A stretch of 64,000 nt of DNA, from contig PJCV01000007.1 of assembly GCA_002837415.1 (NCBI GenBank), positions 86,191 through 150,190 of the forward strand, in the 5' to 3' direction. The translations under genes were made by a program, and so were the position numbers. Below the pieces are notes generated by a model. That model was given only the letters and a program-made list of their open reading frames with translations. It did no database searches and was not told the DNA's origin. Position 1 is the first letter of the stretch. Every line of letters begins with the position of its first letter. The stretch is from Actinomycetales bacterium SN12. GTDB lineage: Bacteria; Actinomycetota; Actinomycetes; Actinomycetales; Microbacteriaceae. Below are positions 18,957-29,731 of this stretch, piece by piece.

Positions 18957-19178
18957 ATGGCTAAGAAAGACGGTGTCATCGAGATCGAGGGCGTCATTTC
19001 CGAGGCGCTGCCCAACGCGATGTTCCGCGTTGAGCTCAGCAACGGACACAAGGTGCTCGCCACGATCTCCGGAAAGATGCGGCAGAACTACATCCGCATC
19101 ATCCCCGAGGACCGCGTGGTCGTGGAGCTCTCGCCCTACGACCTGACCCGCGGTCGGATCGTCTACCGCTACCGCTGA
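18957..19178 (+). CDS. infA: translation initiation factor IF-1
   Basis: The 73-residue product is the single S1-like OB-fold protein that occupies the A site during initiation ([40 protein letters not shown]). The ATG at 18957 gives exactly the family length; in-frame sequence upstream is leader. rpmJ follows in the usual order. Confidence 0.97.
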   Translation: MAKKDGVIEIEGVISEALPNAMFRVELSNGHKVLATISGKMRQNYIRIIPEDRVVVELSPYDLTRGRIVYRYR

Positions 19179-19198
19179 TCGGTCGAGAAGTAACACCT

Positions 19199-19214
19199 CA
19201 GGCCTTCCGGCCTG
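19199..19214 (+). other. small perfect hairpin between infA and rpmJ
   Basis: CAGGCC-TTCC-GGCCTG, a 6-bp stem with a stable tetraloop, lies about 30 bases before the rpmJ start. It lacks a U tract and is more likely an RNA-stability or attenuation element than a terminator. Confidence 0.5.
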
Positions 19215-19243
19215 CCCGGTGAAGACAGCGAACAGGAAACATC

Positions 19244-19360
19244 ATGAAGGTCAACCCCAGCGTCAAGCCCATGTGCGACCACTGCCGCGTGATCCGTCGT
19301 CACGGTCGCGTCATGGTCATCTGCAAGTCGAACCCGCGTCACAAGCAGCGCCAGGGCTGA
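19244..19360 (+). CDS. rpmJ: 50S ribosomal protein L36
   Basis: A 38-residue reading frame begins [20 protein letters not shown] and ends [10 protein letters not shown]. It keeps the zinc ligands of the C+ form of L36 (Cys-x2-Cys, then Cys and His in CKSNPRH). The ribosome binding site CAGGAAAC precedes the ATG. It sits between infA and rpsM as expected. Confidence 0.96.
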   Translation: MKVNPSVKPMCDHCRVIRRHGRVMVICKSNPRHKQRQG

Positions 19361-19581
19361 GCAGGGTCGCACCCCGCGAAATCCACAACTGAACACCCAC
19401 CGTCGTAAGCGAGGCGTCTCGACTCGTCGCTCCGCTTCTCGCTCCACGCCCGGGTGGGATCACAACAGGCAGCATCGGATGCCACGGCTCGCCCCTCACG
19501 GGCAGTCGCGGCGGACACCTCGGGGCGGAGGCCCGGGACCGGATGCTGCTCCACACCTCCACAACACTCCAGGAGAACCGC

Positions 19582-19956
19582 ATGGCACGTCTTGCCGGCG
19601 TTGACATCCCGCGCGACAAGCGCGTGGTGATCGCCCTCACCTACATCTACGGCATCGGCCGCACCCGGTCCGTCGAGATCCTCCAGGCGACCGAGATCGA
19701 CGAGTCGATCCGCGTCAAGGACCTCAGCGACGAGCAGCTCATCGCGCTGCGCGACCACATCGAAGGCAACTACAAGGTGGAGGGTGACCTGCGCCGCGAG
19801 GTCGCCGCAGACATCCGCCGCAAGGTCGAGATCGGCTCCTACGAGGGCCTGCGTCACCGCCGCGGCCTTCCGGTCCGCGGTCAGCGCACCAAGACCAACG
19901 CGCGTACCCGCAAGGGCCCGAAGCGCACCGTCGCCGGCAAGAAGAAGGCCCGCTAA
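19582..19956 (+). CDS. rpsM: 30S ribosomal protein S13
   Basis: The 124-residue product begins [20 protein letters not shown] and contains the helix-two-turn-helix and [18 protein letters not shown] tail that contacts P-site tRNA. The ATG at 19582 follows AGGAGAAC and gives the family length. The 221-base leader between rpmJ and rpsM holds no gene. Confidence 0.97.
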   Translation: MARLAGVDIPRDKRVVIALTYIYGIGRTRSVEILQATEIDESIRVKDLSDEQLIALRDHIEGNYKVEGDLRREVAADIRRKVEIGSYEGLRHRRGLPVRGQRTKTNARTRKGPKRTVAGKKKAR

Positions 19957-19983
19957 GCGGCCAGGGAATAGGAGAACACTTTC

Positions 19984-20382
19984 ATGGCTGCACCCAAGGC
20001 CGCCGCGCGCAAGCCGCGCCGCAAGGAAAAGAAGAACATCGCGCTGGGCCAGGCCCACATCAAGTCGACGTTCAACAACACCATCGTCTCGATCACCGAC
20101 CCGTCCGGCGCTGTCATCAGCTGGGCCTCGTCGGGTGGCGTGGGCTTCAAGGGCTCGCGCAAGTCGACGCCGTACGCCGCCGGCATGGCCGCGGAGTCCG
20201 CTGCCCGCCAGGCAGCAGAGCACGGCGTCAAGAAGGTCGACGTCTTCGTGAAGGGTCCGGGCTCGGGCCGCGAGACCGCGATCCGCTCGCTGCAGGCCGC
20301 CGGCCTCGAGGTGGGGTCCATCCAGGACGTCACGCCTCAGGCGCACAACGGCTGCCGCCCGCCGAAGCGCCGCCGCGTCTGA
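19984..20382 (+). CDS. rpsK: 30S ribosomal protein S11
   Basis: The 132-residue product has the S11 signature ([20 protein letters not shown]) and the C-terminal [13 protein letters not shown]11 lies on the 30S platform near the Shine-Dalgarno helix. rpsD (S4), often next in this operon, is absent here; rpoA follows after 177 bases. Confidence 0.97.
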   Translation: MAAPKAAARKPRRKEKKNIALGQAHIKSTFNNTIVSITDPSGAVISWASSGGVGFKGSRKSTPYAAGMAAESAARQAAEHGVKKVDVFVKGPGSGRETAIRSLQAAGLEVGSIQDVTPQAHNGCRPPKRRRV

Positions 20383-20398
20383 TCTCGCGCATTCGCCT

Positions 20399-20472
20399 CA
20401 CTGGACCTTCGGCAGGCTCAGGGCCCCAGGAGCAGAGCTCAGGGACCCAGAAGCACGGCTCGGGATCCAGTG
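20399..20472. repeat. REP-like palindromic repeat copy 2 (diverged, longer)
   Basis: The outer arms CACTGGA and TCCAGTG bracket a stretch containing CTTCGGCAGGCTCAGGGCCC and a second GCTCAGGGACCCAG segment. It shares the GGCTCAGGGACCC core with the other copies and fills the rpsK-rpoA gap. Confidence 0.6.
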
Positions 20473-20513
20473 AGGCGGACTCGCCCCCAGATTCCCCACA
20501 ACTTCAGACCTCA

Positions 20514-20538
20514 CCCCACACATGTCATATAGCGGGCA
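20514..20538 (+). promoter_or_regulatory. inverted repeat in the rpoA leader
   Basis: CACACATG and CATGTGAT contain a perfect CACATG/CATGTG pair separated by 12 bases, ending about 20 bases before the rpoA start. It is AT-richer than its surroundings and could be an operator or leader hairpin. Confidence 0.35.
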
Positions 20539-20559
20539 TGTGATCGAAAGGAACACATA

Positions 20560-21549
20560 GTGCTCATCGCACAGCGTCCCACTCTCACCGAGGAGAAGAT
20601 CTCCGAGAACCGCAGCCGGTTCGTCATCGAGCCGCTGGAGCCCGGTTTCGGATACACGATCGGCAACGCGCTGCGTCGCAGCCTGCTCTCGTCGATCCCC
20701 GGCGCATCGGTCACCACCATTCGCATCGACGGCGTGCTGCACGAGTTCAGCACGATCCCCGGTGTGAAGGAGGACGTCACCGAGATCATCCTCAACATCA
20801 AGCAGCTGGTCGTCTCCAGCGAGCGCGACGAGCCCATCACCGCGTACCTGCGCAAGACGGGCTCCGGCGAGGTCACCGCGGCCGACATCTCCGCTCCGGC
20901 GGGTGTCGAGGTGCACAACCCCGACCTGGTCATCGCGACGCTCAACGACACGGCTCGCTTCGAGCTCGAGCTGACCATCGAGCGCGGCCGCGGCTACGTC
21001 TCGGCAGCTCAGAACCGCAACGAGTACGCAGAGGCCGGCCAGATCCCGGTCGACTCGATCTACTCGCCGGTGCTCAAGGTCAGCTACCGCGTCGATGCCA
21101 CCCGTGCCGGTGAGCGCACCGACTTCGACAAGCTCGTGCTGGACGTCGAGACCAAGTCGTCGATCCTCCCGCGCGACGCCGTCGCATCCGCAGCCAAGAC
21201 CCTCACCGAGCTGTTCGGCCTCGCCCGCGAGCTGAACGTCGAGGCCGAGGGCATCGAGATCGGCCCCGCGCCGGTCGAGGCTGTGCTCTCCAGCGAGCTC
21301 TCCATGCCGATCGAGGACCTCGATCTGTCGGTGCGCTCGTACAACTGCCTCAAGCGCGAGGGCATCAACACCGTCTCAGAGCTGGTCGCCCTTTCCGAGA
21401 CGCAGCTGATGAACATCCGCAATTTCGGACAGAAGTCGGTCGACGAGGTGCGCGACAAGCTCGTCTCGCTCGGTCTGTCGCTGAAGGATTCGGTGCCCGG
21501 TTTCGACGGCGCCCACTTCTACAGCGCAGGCGAAGACGAGTCCTTCTGA
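20560..21549 (+). CDS. rpoA: DNA-directed RNA polymerase subunit alpha
   Basis: The 329-residue product has the assembly N-terminal domain ([21 protein letters not shown]) and the C-terminal domain that binds UP elements and activators ([34 protein letters not shown]). The start is GTG at 20560, preceded by GAAAGGAAC. rplQ follows after 35 bases. Confidence 0.98.
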   Translation: MLIAQRPTLTEEKISENRSRFVIEPLEPGFGYTIGNALRRSLLSSIPGASVTTIRIDGVLHEFSTIPGVKEDVTEIILNIKQLVVSSERDEPITAYLRKTGSGEVTAADISAPAGVEVHNPDLVIATLNDTARFELELTIERGRGYVSAAQNRNEYAEAGQIPVDSIYSPVLKVSYRVDATRAGERTDFDKLVLDVETKSSILPRDAVASAAKTLTELFGLARELNVEAEGIEIGPAPVEAVLSSELSMPIEDLDLSVRSYNCLKREGINTVSELVALSETQLMNIRNFGQKSVDEVRDKLVSLGLSLKDSVPGFDGAHFYSAGEDESF

Positions 21550-21584
21550 AACCCGACATCTTTCTGACCAGGAGCTAGACGATT

Positions 21585-22100
21585 ATGCCCAAGCCCACCA
21601 AGGGTCCCCGCCTCGGAGGCGGCCCCGCACACGAGCGCCTTCTTCTCGCGAACCTCGCGGCCGCGCTCTTCACCCACAAGTCGATCAAGACGACCGAGAC
21701 CAAGGCGAAGCGCCTGCGTCCGCTCGCCGAGCGCCTGATCACGCTCGGCAAGCGCGGCGACCTGCACGCGCGCCGTCGTGCTCTCACCGTGCTGCGCTCC
21801 AACAAGGACGCCGCGCACGTGCTGTTCAACGAGATCGCGCCGCTGGTCGCCGACCGTCAGGGTGGCTACACCCGCATCACGAAGGTCGGCAATCGCAAGG
21901 GTGACAACGCGCCCATGGCCGTGATCGAGCTCGTCCTCGAGCCCGTCACCCCGAAGCGCAAGGCTGCGAAGCCGGCCGCCAAGACCGAGGCTCCCAAGGC
22001 CGAGAAGGTCGAGGAGGCTCCCGTCGAGGAGACCACCGAGGCTCCGGTCGAGGCCGCTGAGGAGACCACCGAGGCTCCCGCCGAGGAGAAGGCTGAGTAA
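21585..22100 (+). CDS. rplQ: 50S ribosomal protein L17, C-terminally extended
   Basis: Residues 1-~118 are L17 ([20 protein letters not shown] to [13 protein letters not shown]). The remaining ~50 residues are a Glu/Ala/Thr/Pro-rich tail with repeated EETTEAP-like motifs, giving 171 residues rather than ~120-130. It is the last gene of the alpha operon, followed at once by a strong terminator. Confidence 0.96.
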   Translation: MPKPTKGPRLGGGPAHERLLLANLAAALFTHKSIKTTETKAKRLRPLAERLITLGKRGDLHARRRALTVLRSNKDAAHVLFNEIAPLVADRQGGYTRITKVGNRKGDNAPMAVIELVLEPVTPKRKAAKPAAKTEAPKAEKVEEAPVEETTEAPVEAAEETTEAPAEEKAE

Positions 22101-22116
22101 GCTCTCCCTCCGCATC

Positions 22117-22156
22117 GAAGAAGCCCGCCGCCCCTTCCGGGGTGGCGGGCTTCTTC
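22117..22156. terminator. strong bidirectional terminator after rplQ
   Basis: GAAGAAGCCCGCCGCCCC and GGGGTGGCGGGCTTCTTC form an 18-bp stem (one G-U pair) around a TTCC loop. The A-rich left end and T-rich right end would let it work for rplQ and for the convergent synthetase gene. Confidence 0.85.
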
Positions 22157-22184
22157 GCGTTCCGCTGGTGCCGGGCAGAGCGCG

Positions 22185-23768
<1,584 letters not shown>

Positions 23769-23805
23769 GTGATCTCCTTCGATCAGAGCGGGCGGCTTCT
23801 GGGCG

Positions 23806-25074
23806 TCAGTCTCGCACGGGTTGAGACACGGTCTCAATGGTGCGGTACCGCGTGCCCGGGCGGCCCTTGGTCGAGTAGTCCAGTGTGCGCACTGCGCGCC
23901 CCGTGCTCGCGAGGTGCTCGAGGTAGCGGCGTGCACTCACCCTCGACATCCCGAGCACTTCGCCGAGCTCGGCTGCGGAGGCGTCGGGGTTCTCACTCAG
24001 TGCGACGCTGACGCGATTCAGCGTCTCGGCGCTGAGCCCCTTGGGGAGGCCGGCGCGGCGACGGAACGCGATGATCGCATCGGCCGCCTCGACCCGGCGC
24101 ACGACGTCATGCAGCTCGGTGTGATCGCGCAGCAGCAGGGTGGCATCCACCGACTCCCCATCGACGCGCGCACCGGTGCCGCGAGCAACCAGCACATGAC
24201 TGCCGACGATCACCGGACGACCGGCGTCCTCCCCGTCGCGGAGCACGACGAGCAGCTCGTCGTCGAGGACGTCCGCCGCCCGCGCGCCGGTCAGATCGCC
24301 GACATCCGTGCCCAGCAGACGAGCGGCGGCGTCGTTGGCCAGGGTGATCGTGCCGGAGGCATCGACCGTGATGACACCCTCGCTGAGGCCGTGCAACGTC
24401 GTCTCCTGGTTGCGCACGAGGGCGGTGATCTCGTGCGGCTCGAGCAGGTGGATGCGCCGGCGGATCACCGCAGTGACCCATGCCGAGCCGAAGATGCCCA
24501 GCACGACCGCCACCAGCATCGCCCCGATGATCCACGTGAGATTGCCGACGAACTCTCCCGTGCCCTGCGACTCGAGGATGCCCACCGAGACCGTGCCGAT
24601 CACCTCGGAGCCGTCGAAGACGGGCACCTTCACTCGCCACGACGGGCCGAGCGTCCCGGTCTGCGTGCCCATGTAGATCTCGCCGGAGAGCGGCACCGAC
24701 GCATCCGTCGACACCTTCTGGCCGATCCGCTCGGGGTTTGGATGCGAGAACCGGATGCCGTCGGCGTCAGCCACCACGACATAGGTGAGCTCGGATGCGC
24801 GGCGGATGGTCTCGGCGAGAGGCTGCACGGTCGCCGATGGATCCGCATCGTCGAACGCCTCGCGCACCACGGGCATCGACGCGATCGACTGCGCCACCGC
24901 CAGCATGCGGTCCTCATAGGCGTCGCGCACGGTGTGCGCCTGGATGACCCCCGCCGTCACCCCGGCGATCAGAGTCACCACTGAGACGATCAGCGCCTGC
25001 AGCAGGATCAGCTGCACGCGCAGCGTCATCCCGCTGTGCGTCATCTGCGACGCGCGCATCATCTTCGAGGCCAC
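23806..25074 (-). CDS. chimeric membrane regulator: CitA/DcuS-like sensor fused to CitB/DcuR-like HTH
   Basis: The 422-residue protein has two membrane spans (about 22-46 and 179-203) around an extracytoplasmic sensor of the CitA/DcuS type (SHPNPERIGQKV, 110-121), then a cytoplasmic PAS domain (about 222-320) ending in LLLRDHTEL, which in CitA-type kinases leads into the H-box. The H-box and ATPase domain are missing; instead the sequence passes into GLPKGLSAETLNRV...SRVSARRYLEHL (343-395) and a wing RPGTRYR, the DNA-binding end of CitB/DcuR-type response regulators, without a receiver domain. It would be a one-component membrane regulator sensing a carboxylate. The GTG start at 25074 follows GAGGAG. 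It is divergent from tctCBA, the likely target. The frame is open throughout. Confidence 0.85.
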   Translation of the reverse strand: MASKMMRASQMTHSGMTLRVQLILLQALIVSVVTLIAGVTAGVIQAHTVRDAYEDRMLAVAQSIASMPVVREAFDDADPSATVQPLAETIRRASELTYVVVADADGIRFSHPNPERIGQKVSTDASVPLSGEIYMGTQTGTLGPSWRVKVPVFDGSEVIGTVSVGILESQGTGEFVGNLTWIIGAMLVAVVLGIFGSAWVTAVIRRRIHLLEPHEITALVRNQETTLHGLSEGVITVDASGTITLANDAAARLLGTDVGDLTGARAADVLDDELLVVLRDGEDAGRPVIVGSHVLVARGTGARVDGESVDATLLLRDHTELHDVVRRVEAADAIIAFRRRAGLPKGLSAETLNRVSVALSENPDASAAELGEVLGMSRVSARRYLEHLASTGRAVRTLDYSTKGRPGTRYRTIETVSQPVRD

Positions 25075-25130
25075 CAGACCATTCTCCTCGCGCCGGCGAG
25101 CAGGGGAACAGCCCGTCACCGAGCGTCCGA

Positions 25131-25170
25131 GACCAATACTTTCGAAAGCCCGACCAATGATTTCAGAAGC
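25131..25170 (+). promoter_or_regulatory. direct-repeat operator candidate between the regulator and tctC
   Basis: GACCAATACTTTCGAAAGC (25131-25149) and GACCAATGATTTCAGAAGC (25152-25170) match at 15 of 19 positions and are spaced 21 bases, two helical turns. The first contains the palindrome CTTTCGAAAG. The site lies about 60 bases from each start codon of the divergent pair. Confidence 0.6.
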
Positions 25171-25231
25171 AGATCCGGCGTGGGCGCGGTGCCTACGGTT
25201 GCCCCATCCCTACACGCTCAAGGAGGAGCGC

Positions 25232-26248
25232 ATGAAGAAGTCACGCTCAGCTCTCATCGCCATCGCCGTTGCGGCCGCACTGGCACTCACCGGGTGCTCG
25301 TCGCAGAACGCAGCACCGGCATCCGACTCCGACGCGAAGGGCGACGCATCGTCCTTCACGGACGTCTCGCTCATCGTCCCAGCCGACCCGGGTGGCGGAT
25401 GGGACCAGACCGGTCGGTCGATGTCGAAGGTGCTCACCGATGATGACATCGTCGGATCGGCCGCCGTCAGCAACGTCGGCGGGGCCGGCGGCACAGTCGG
25501 CCTCGCGCAGCTCGCGAACCAGAAGGATCCGGCGACGCTCATGGTCATGGGCCTGGTGATGGTCGGCGCGATCGAGACCAACTCCTCGAACGTCCGCCTC
25601 GAGGACACCACTCCCATCGCGCGTCTCACCGACGAGCCTCTCGTGGTCGTCGTGCCGGAGAACTCGAAGTACGACACGCTCGAGGATCTCGTCGGGGACA
25701 TCGCAGACAAAGGCCAGGAGATCACGGTGACCGGCGGTTCGGCGGGCGGCGCCGACCACATCCTCGCAGGCCTGCTGCTCGAGGAAGCCGGTGTCTCTGG
25801 CGCCGACATCCCGTCGAAGCTGAACTACACGCCCAACTCCGGCGGTGGCGAGGCCGTCTCGCTGCTCGTCGGCAACAAGGTCGCCGCGGGCATCTCGGGA
25901 GTCGGCGAGTTCCTGCAGTACATCGAAGACGGATCGATGCGCGCGCTCGCCGTCTCGTCCGCGGAGCCGGTCGATTCGCTCCCCGAGGTGCCCACCATCA
26001 CCGACGCCGGCTACGACGTCGTCCTGACCAACTGGCGCGGTGTGGTCGCACCGGGCGGCATCTCAGACGCCGACCGCGACGAGCTGGAGCGCATCGTGAC
26101 CGAGATGCACGAGTCGGAGGCGTGGACGTCGGAGCTCAAGACTAAGGGCTGGACGGATGCCTTCCTCGCCGGCGACGAGTTCGACGCGTTCCTCGAGGAG
26201 AACATCGCAGAGGTCACCGGGACGCTCGAGAACATCGGGCTGATCTGA
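25232..26248 (+). CDS. tctC: tripartite tricarboxylate transporter, substrate-binding lipoprotein
   Basis: The 338-residue protein has a lipoprotein signal ending LALTGCSS (lipidated Cys22) and the Bug/TctC fold, with the phosphate-like loop [14 protein letters not shown] and later [10 protein letters not shown] and [13 protein letters not shown] motifs that bind carboxylates. It captures a tricarboxylate or related organic acid for the TctAB membrane complex. The start has AAGGAGGAG upstream. tctB follows after 1 base. Confidence 0.93.
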   Translation: MKKSRSALIAIAVAAALALTGCSSQNAAPASDSDAKGDASSFTDVSLIVPADPGGGWDQTGRSMSKVLTDDDIVGSAAVSNVGGAGGTVGLAQLANQKDPATLMVMGLVMVGAIETNSSNVRLEDTTPIARLTDEPLVVVVPENSKYDTLEDLVGDIADKGQEITVTGGSAGGADHILAGLLLEEAGVSGADIPSKLNYTPNSGGGEAVSLLVGNKVAAGISGVGEFLQYIEDGSMRALAVSSAEPVDSLPEVPTITDAGYDVVLTNWRGVVAPGGISDADRDELERIVTEMHESEAWTSELKTKGWTDAFLAGDEFDAFLEENIAEVTGTLENIGLI

Positions 26249-26249
26249 C

Positions 26250-26795
26250 ATGAACACCCCGTTCCTCGGGGCGACTGAGCGGGCCGAGGAGACTCGGCCC
26301 GCTCAGCGGGTTCCCCTCGGTGAACTCGTCTTCGCCCTGCTCATGCTCGCCCTCGGCGCGTTCGCGCTCATCGGGGCCTTCTCGATCCACGTTCCCGTCG
26401 GCGTGAAGGTCGGCCCCACGATCTTCCCGATCTTCGTCTCCATCGTCCTGCTCGCGTCTGCAGCCGCCGTGCTCGTCTCGGTGCTGCGCGGCAACCGCGC
26501 GGAGCTCGAAGAGGGCGAGGACATCGATCCGGACGCCCGGACCGACTGGCTCACGCTGGCGAAGATCGTGGGAGCGGTCGTCGCGCACCTTCTGCTCATC
26601 GATGTCATCGGGTGGGCGCCGGCGGCCGCGCTGCTGTTCGGCATCGTCGCGTGGTCGCTGGGCGCCAAGCGCTGGTGGCTCGCCTTCATCATCGGCTTGG
26701 CGCTGAGCCTCGTCGTGCAGATCGTCTTCGGCGGGCTGATGGGGCTGTCGCTGCCCTGGGGTCCGGCACTCGGCTGGCTGGGAGGAATGTTCTGA
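26250..26795 (+). CDS. tctB: tripartite tricarboxylate transporter, small membrane subunit
   Basis: The 181-residue protein has four predicted membrane spans and the TctB pattern ([13 protein letters not shown]... [15 protein letters not shown] ...LGWLGGMF). It forms the membrane part with TctA. Its stop shares one base with the tctA start, so the three genes form one coupled operon. Confidence 0.9.
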   Translation: MNTPFLGATERAEETRPAQRVPLGELVFALLMLALGAFALIGAFSIHVPVGVKVGPTIFPIFVSIVLLASAAAVLVSVLRGNRAELEEGEDIDPDARTDWLTLAKIVGAVVAHLLLIDVIGWAPAAALLFGIVAWSLGAKRWWLAFIIGLALSLVVQIVFGGLMGLSLPWGPALGWLGGMF

Positions 26796-28342
26796 TGGAC
26801 AGCTGGACTCTTCTTCTCGAGGGCTTCGCGACCGCACTGCAGCCGCAGTATCTCGTCTTCGCGTTCTTCGGCGTCCTGATCGGCACGGCCGTCGGTGTGC
26901 TGCCGGGCATCGGCCCGGCGATGACCGTCGCGCTGCTGCTGCCGCTGACCTACACGCTCGATCCGACGGCGGCACTGATCACCTTCGCGGGCATCTACTA
27001 CGGCGGGATGTACGGCGGCTCCACCACCAGCATCCTGCTCAACACCCCCGGCGAGTCCGCCTCGATCGTCACCGCGATCGAGGGCAACAAAATGGCCAAG
27101 CTCGGCCGGGGAGCCGCGGCGCTGGCGACAGCAGCTATCGGCTCGTTCATCGCCGGCACCATCGCGACGGTGGGACTCACACTGCTCGCACCGGTGCTGG
27201 CGCAGTTCGCGGTGAACCTCGGTCCCGCAGACTACGTGGCGCTCATCGTCATCGCGTTCGTCACCGTCGGCGCCCTGATCGGCAGCTCCGTACCGCGCGG
27301 CATGACCTCGCTCGGTGTCGGGCTCTTCCTGGGCCTCGTCGGCACCGACACGCTCACGGCGCAGCAGCGCTACACGCTGGGACTGCTGCCCCTGTCGGAC
27401 GGGATCGACATCGTGCTCGTCGCGGTCGGCCTGTTCGCCGTGGGGGAGACGCTGTACATCGCAGCTCGCCTGCGACAAGGCGGCATCGACGTCATCCCGG
27501 TCACCGGCGGGTGGCGCAGCTGGATGACGAAGGACGACTGGAAGCGCTCGTGGAAACCGTGGCTGCGCGGCACCGCGATCGGCTTCCCCATCGGCACGAT
27601 CCCCGCGGGCGGCGCGGATGTCGCGACCTTCCTCTCGTACGCCACCGAGCGCAAGCTGTCGAAGCACAAGAAGGAGTTCGGCCACGGTGCGATCGAGGGC
27701 GTGGCGGGCCCGGAGTCGGCGAACAACGCGGCGGCGGCGGGCGTGCTCGTGCCGCTGCTGACCCTGGGACTGCCGACCACGGCGACCGCGGCGATCATCC
27801 TCGTCGCATTCCAGGCGTACGGTCTGCAGCCCGGACCGCAGCTGTTCCAGAGTCAGCCCGCTCTGGTGTGGGCGCTGGTGGCCAGCCTGTACCTCGGCAA
27901 CGTCATCCTCATCGTGCTCAACCTCCCTCTCGTGGGGATGTGGGTGAAGCTGCTGCAGATCCCCCGGCCGTATCTCTACGCGGGCATCCTGCTGTTCGCC
28001 GCCTTCGGAGCGTATGCGCTGAACTTCGCCGTCGTCGACATCCTGATCCTCGTGATCATCGGTGTGCTCGGCTACTTCATGCGGCGCTACGGGTATCCGG
28101 TCGCTCCGCTCGTCGTCGGCATGATCCTCGGGCCGATGGGCGAGGAGTACCTGCGCAAGGCTCTGCAGCTGAGCCAGGGCGATCTGTCGACCCTGGTGGC
28201 GCAGCCGTTCGCAGCCACCGCGTACGCGGTGCTCGCCGCACTGGTCGTCGGCGGACTGTGGCTGCGACGGCGGCAGCGGCGCTACGAGCAGGCGCTCACC
28301 GAGTCGATCGCCGTGCCGATCAAGGCTGATCAGGAGGTCTGA
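26795..28342 (+). CDS. tctA: tripartite tricarboxylate transporter, large permease subunit
   Basis: The 515-residue protein has about 11-12 membrane spans and the TctA signatures ([64 protein letters not shown]). It is the cation-coupled permease of the transporter. The ATG at 26795 overlaps the tctB stop by one base; in-frame sequence upstream lies inside tctB. Confidence 0.94.
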   Translation: MDSWTLLLEGFATALQPQYLVFAFFGVLIGTAVGVLPGIGPAMTVALLLPLTYTLDPTAALITFAGIYYGGMYGGSTTSILLNTPGESASIVTAIEGNKMAKLGRGAAALATAAIGSFIAGTIATVGLTLLAPVLAQFAVNLGPADYVALIVIAFVTVGALIGSSVPRGMTSLGVGLFLGLVGTDTLTAQQRYTLGLLPLSDGIDIVLVAVGLFAVGETLYIAARLRQGGIDVIPVTGGWRSWMTKDDWKRSWKPWLRGTAIGFPIGTIPAGGADVATFLSYATERKLSKHKKEFGHGAIEGVAGPESANNAAAAGVLVPLLTLGLPTTATAAIILVAFQAYGLQPGPQLFQSQPALVWALVASLYLGNVILIVLNLPLVGMWVKLLQIPRPYLYAGILLFAAFGAYALNFAVVDILILVIIGVLGYFMRRYGYPVAPLVVGMILGPMGEEYLRKALQLSQGDLSTLVAQPFAATAYAVLAALVVGGLWLRRRQRRYEQALTESIAVPIKADQEV

Positions 28343-28399
28343 GCAGAGCCGACCTGATGCCCCAAGGGGCGTCGATGAGGAGCGCGGGGCCACCGGCGA

Positions 28400-28405
28400 T
28401 AGTCT
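28400..28405 (+). promoter_or_regulatory. -10 box of a probable leaderless promoter for the TauE-family gene
   Basis: TAGTCT ends 7 nt before the GTG at 28413, placing the transcription start at or near the start codon. Confidence 0.4.
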
Positions 28406-28412
28406 GAACTGC

Positions 28413-29210
28413 GTGAACGCAGAGCACCAGGCCATCACCCGGGGGCCCCGCGCCTACCTCTCCTTCATCGCCATCGGCCTCACCGCGGGTCTTCTCTCGG
28501 GGCTCTTCGGCGTCGGAGGGGGCACGGTCATCGTGCCGCTGCTGGTGGTGCTGCTCAGCTTCGGTCAGCGCATCTCCGCCGGCACGTCGCTGGCGGCCAT
28601 CGTCCCGACCGCGAGTGTCGGCGTGATCTCGTACGCGATGTCGGGTTCGGTGGCGTGGATTCCCGCGCTCATCCTGGCAGCCGGCGCGGTCGTGGGTGCG
28701 CAGATAGGCTCGCGCCTGCTGCCGCGGGTGTCTCAGACAGCGCTGCGCTGGGGATTCGTCGCCTTCCTGCTCGTCGTGATCGTCAGCCTGTTCCTCGTCA
28801 TCCCCTCGCGTGCCGCCGAGTTCGAGCTCGGCTGGCTCAACGGCCTCGCGCTGATCGCCGTGGGGGTGTTCACCGGCGTCATCGCGGGCCTGATCGGCGT
28901 CGGCGGCGGAGTGATCATCGTCCCGGTGCTGATGCTCGGATTCGGCACGAGCGATCTCGTCGCGAAGGGCACCTCCCTGCTGATGATGATCCCGACGGCC
29001 GTCTCCGGGACGATCGGCAACCTGCGTCACCGCAACGTCGACCTGATCGCGGCCGCACTGATCGGCATCTCGGCCTGTACGACCACGGCGCTCGGAGCCT
29101 GGCTCGCGACGTTGATGGACCCGCTCCTGGGCAACGTCCTCTTCGCCGCCTACCTCGTGGTGATCGCCGTGCAGATGACGCTGAAGGCTCTCCGGTCGCG
29201 CGAGCGCTGA
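28413..29210 (+). CDS. TauE/SafE-family sulfite/anion exporter
   Basis: The 265-residue membrane protein has about eight predicted spans arranged as two homologous halves, each with a glycine-rich motif (GLLSGLFGVGGGTVIVPLLV and GVIAGLIGVGGGVIIVPVLM). These are diagnostic for the TauE/SafE family, which exports sulfite, sulfoacetate or similar anions. It lies 70 bases after tctA but appears to have its own leaderless promoter, so a link with tricarboxylate uptake is unproven. Confidence 0.9.
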   Translation: MNAEHQAITRGPRAYLSFIAIGLTAGLLSGLFGVGGGTVIVPLLVVLLSFGQRISAGTSLAAIVPTASVGVISYAMSGSVAWIPALILAAGAVVGAQIGSRLLPRVSQTALRWGFVAFLLVVIVSLFLVIPSRAAEFELGWLNGLALIAVGVFTGVIAGLIGVGGGVIIVPVLMLGFGTSDLVAKGTSLLMMIPTAVSGTIGNLRHRNVDLIAAALIGISACTTTALGAWLATLMDPLLGNVLFAAYLVVIAVQMTLKALRSRER

Positions 29211-29257
29211 GGCGTTTGCACGGCCCGCCGGGCAGGGTGCGCTCAGCGCTCGCCGGG

Positions 29258-29263
29258 TAGGAT
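29258..29263 (+). promoter_or_regulatory. -10 box of a probable leaderless promoter for the MaoC/murB operon
   Basis: TAGGAT, a strong actinobacterial -10 hexamer, ends exactly 6 nt before the GTG at 29270. Confidence 0.5.
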
Positions 29264-29269
29264 CGACGG

Positions 29270-29731
29270 GTGCTCGTGAACAGTGAACTGGTCGGCAGGG
29301 AGTTCCCGCCGACGGCCCCGTACCTCGTCGGCCGCGAGAAGGTGCGCGAGTTCGCCCGCGCCGTCTTCGCCGACGCCCCGCAGCACCTCGACGTCGAGGC
29401 GGCTCGCGCCGCGGGCTACTCCGATCTCGTCGCTCCCCCCACCTTCCCGATGGTCATCCAGGACCTCACGCTGCAGCAGCTGCTCTCCGAGCCCGACTCC
29501 GGCATCGTCCTGGCGCGCACGATCCACGCCGAGCAGCGGTTCCAGTACACGCGGCCGATCGTGGCCGGCGACGAGCTCACCGCTCGGCTGGCGGTCACGG
29601 GCATCCGCTCGCTGGGCGGCAACGCGATGATCACGAGCGAGGCGAGCCTCACCGACGCCTCAGGTGAGCACGTCGTCACCGCTGTCAGCGTGCTGCTCGT
29701 CGGCTCCGACAGCGAAGGGGAGGCCGCGTGA
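29270..29731 (+). CDS. MaoC-type dehydratase N-terminal-domain protein (HadA-like)
   Basis: The 153-residue protein has the hot-dog fold of FAS1-like/MaoC N-terminal dehydratases (REKVREFARAVFADAPQHLD, LVAPPTFPMVIQDL, QRFQYTRPIVAGDELTARL). In mycobacteria such HadA-type subunits pair with a HadB-type catalytic subunit, encoded just downstream here. The likely role is a beta-hydroxyacyl dehydratase in fatty acid metabolism. GTG at 29270 sits 6 nt from a TAGGAT box; GTG at 29276 is an alternative. Confidence 0.85.
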   Translation: MLVNSELVGREFPPTAPYLVGREKVREFARAVFADAPQHLDVEAARAAGYSDLVAPPTFPMVIQDLTLQQLLSEPDSGIVLARTIHAEQRFQYTRPIVAGDELTARLAVTGIRSLGGNAMITSEASLTDASGEHVVTAVSVLLVGSDSEGEAA

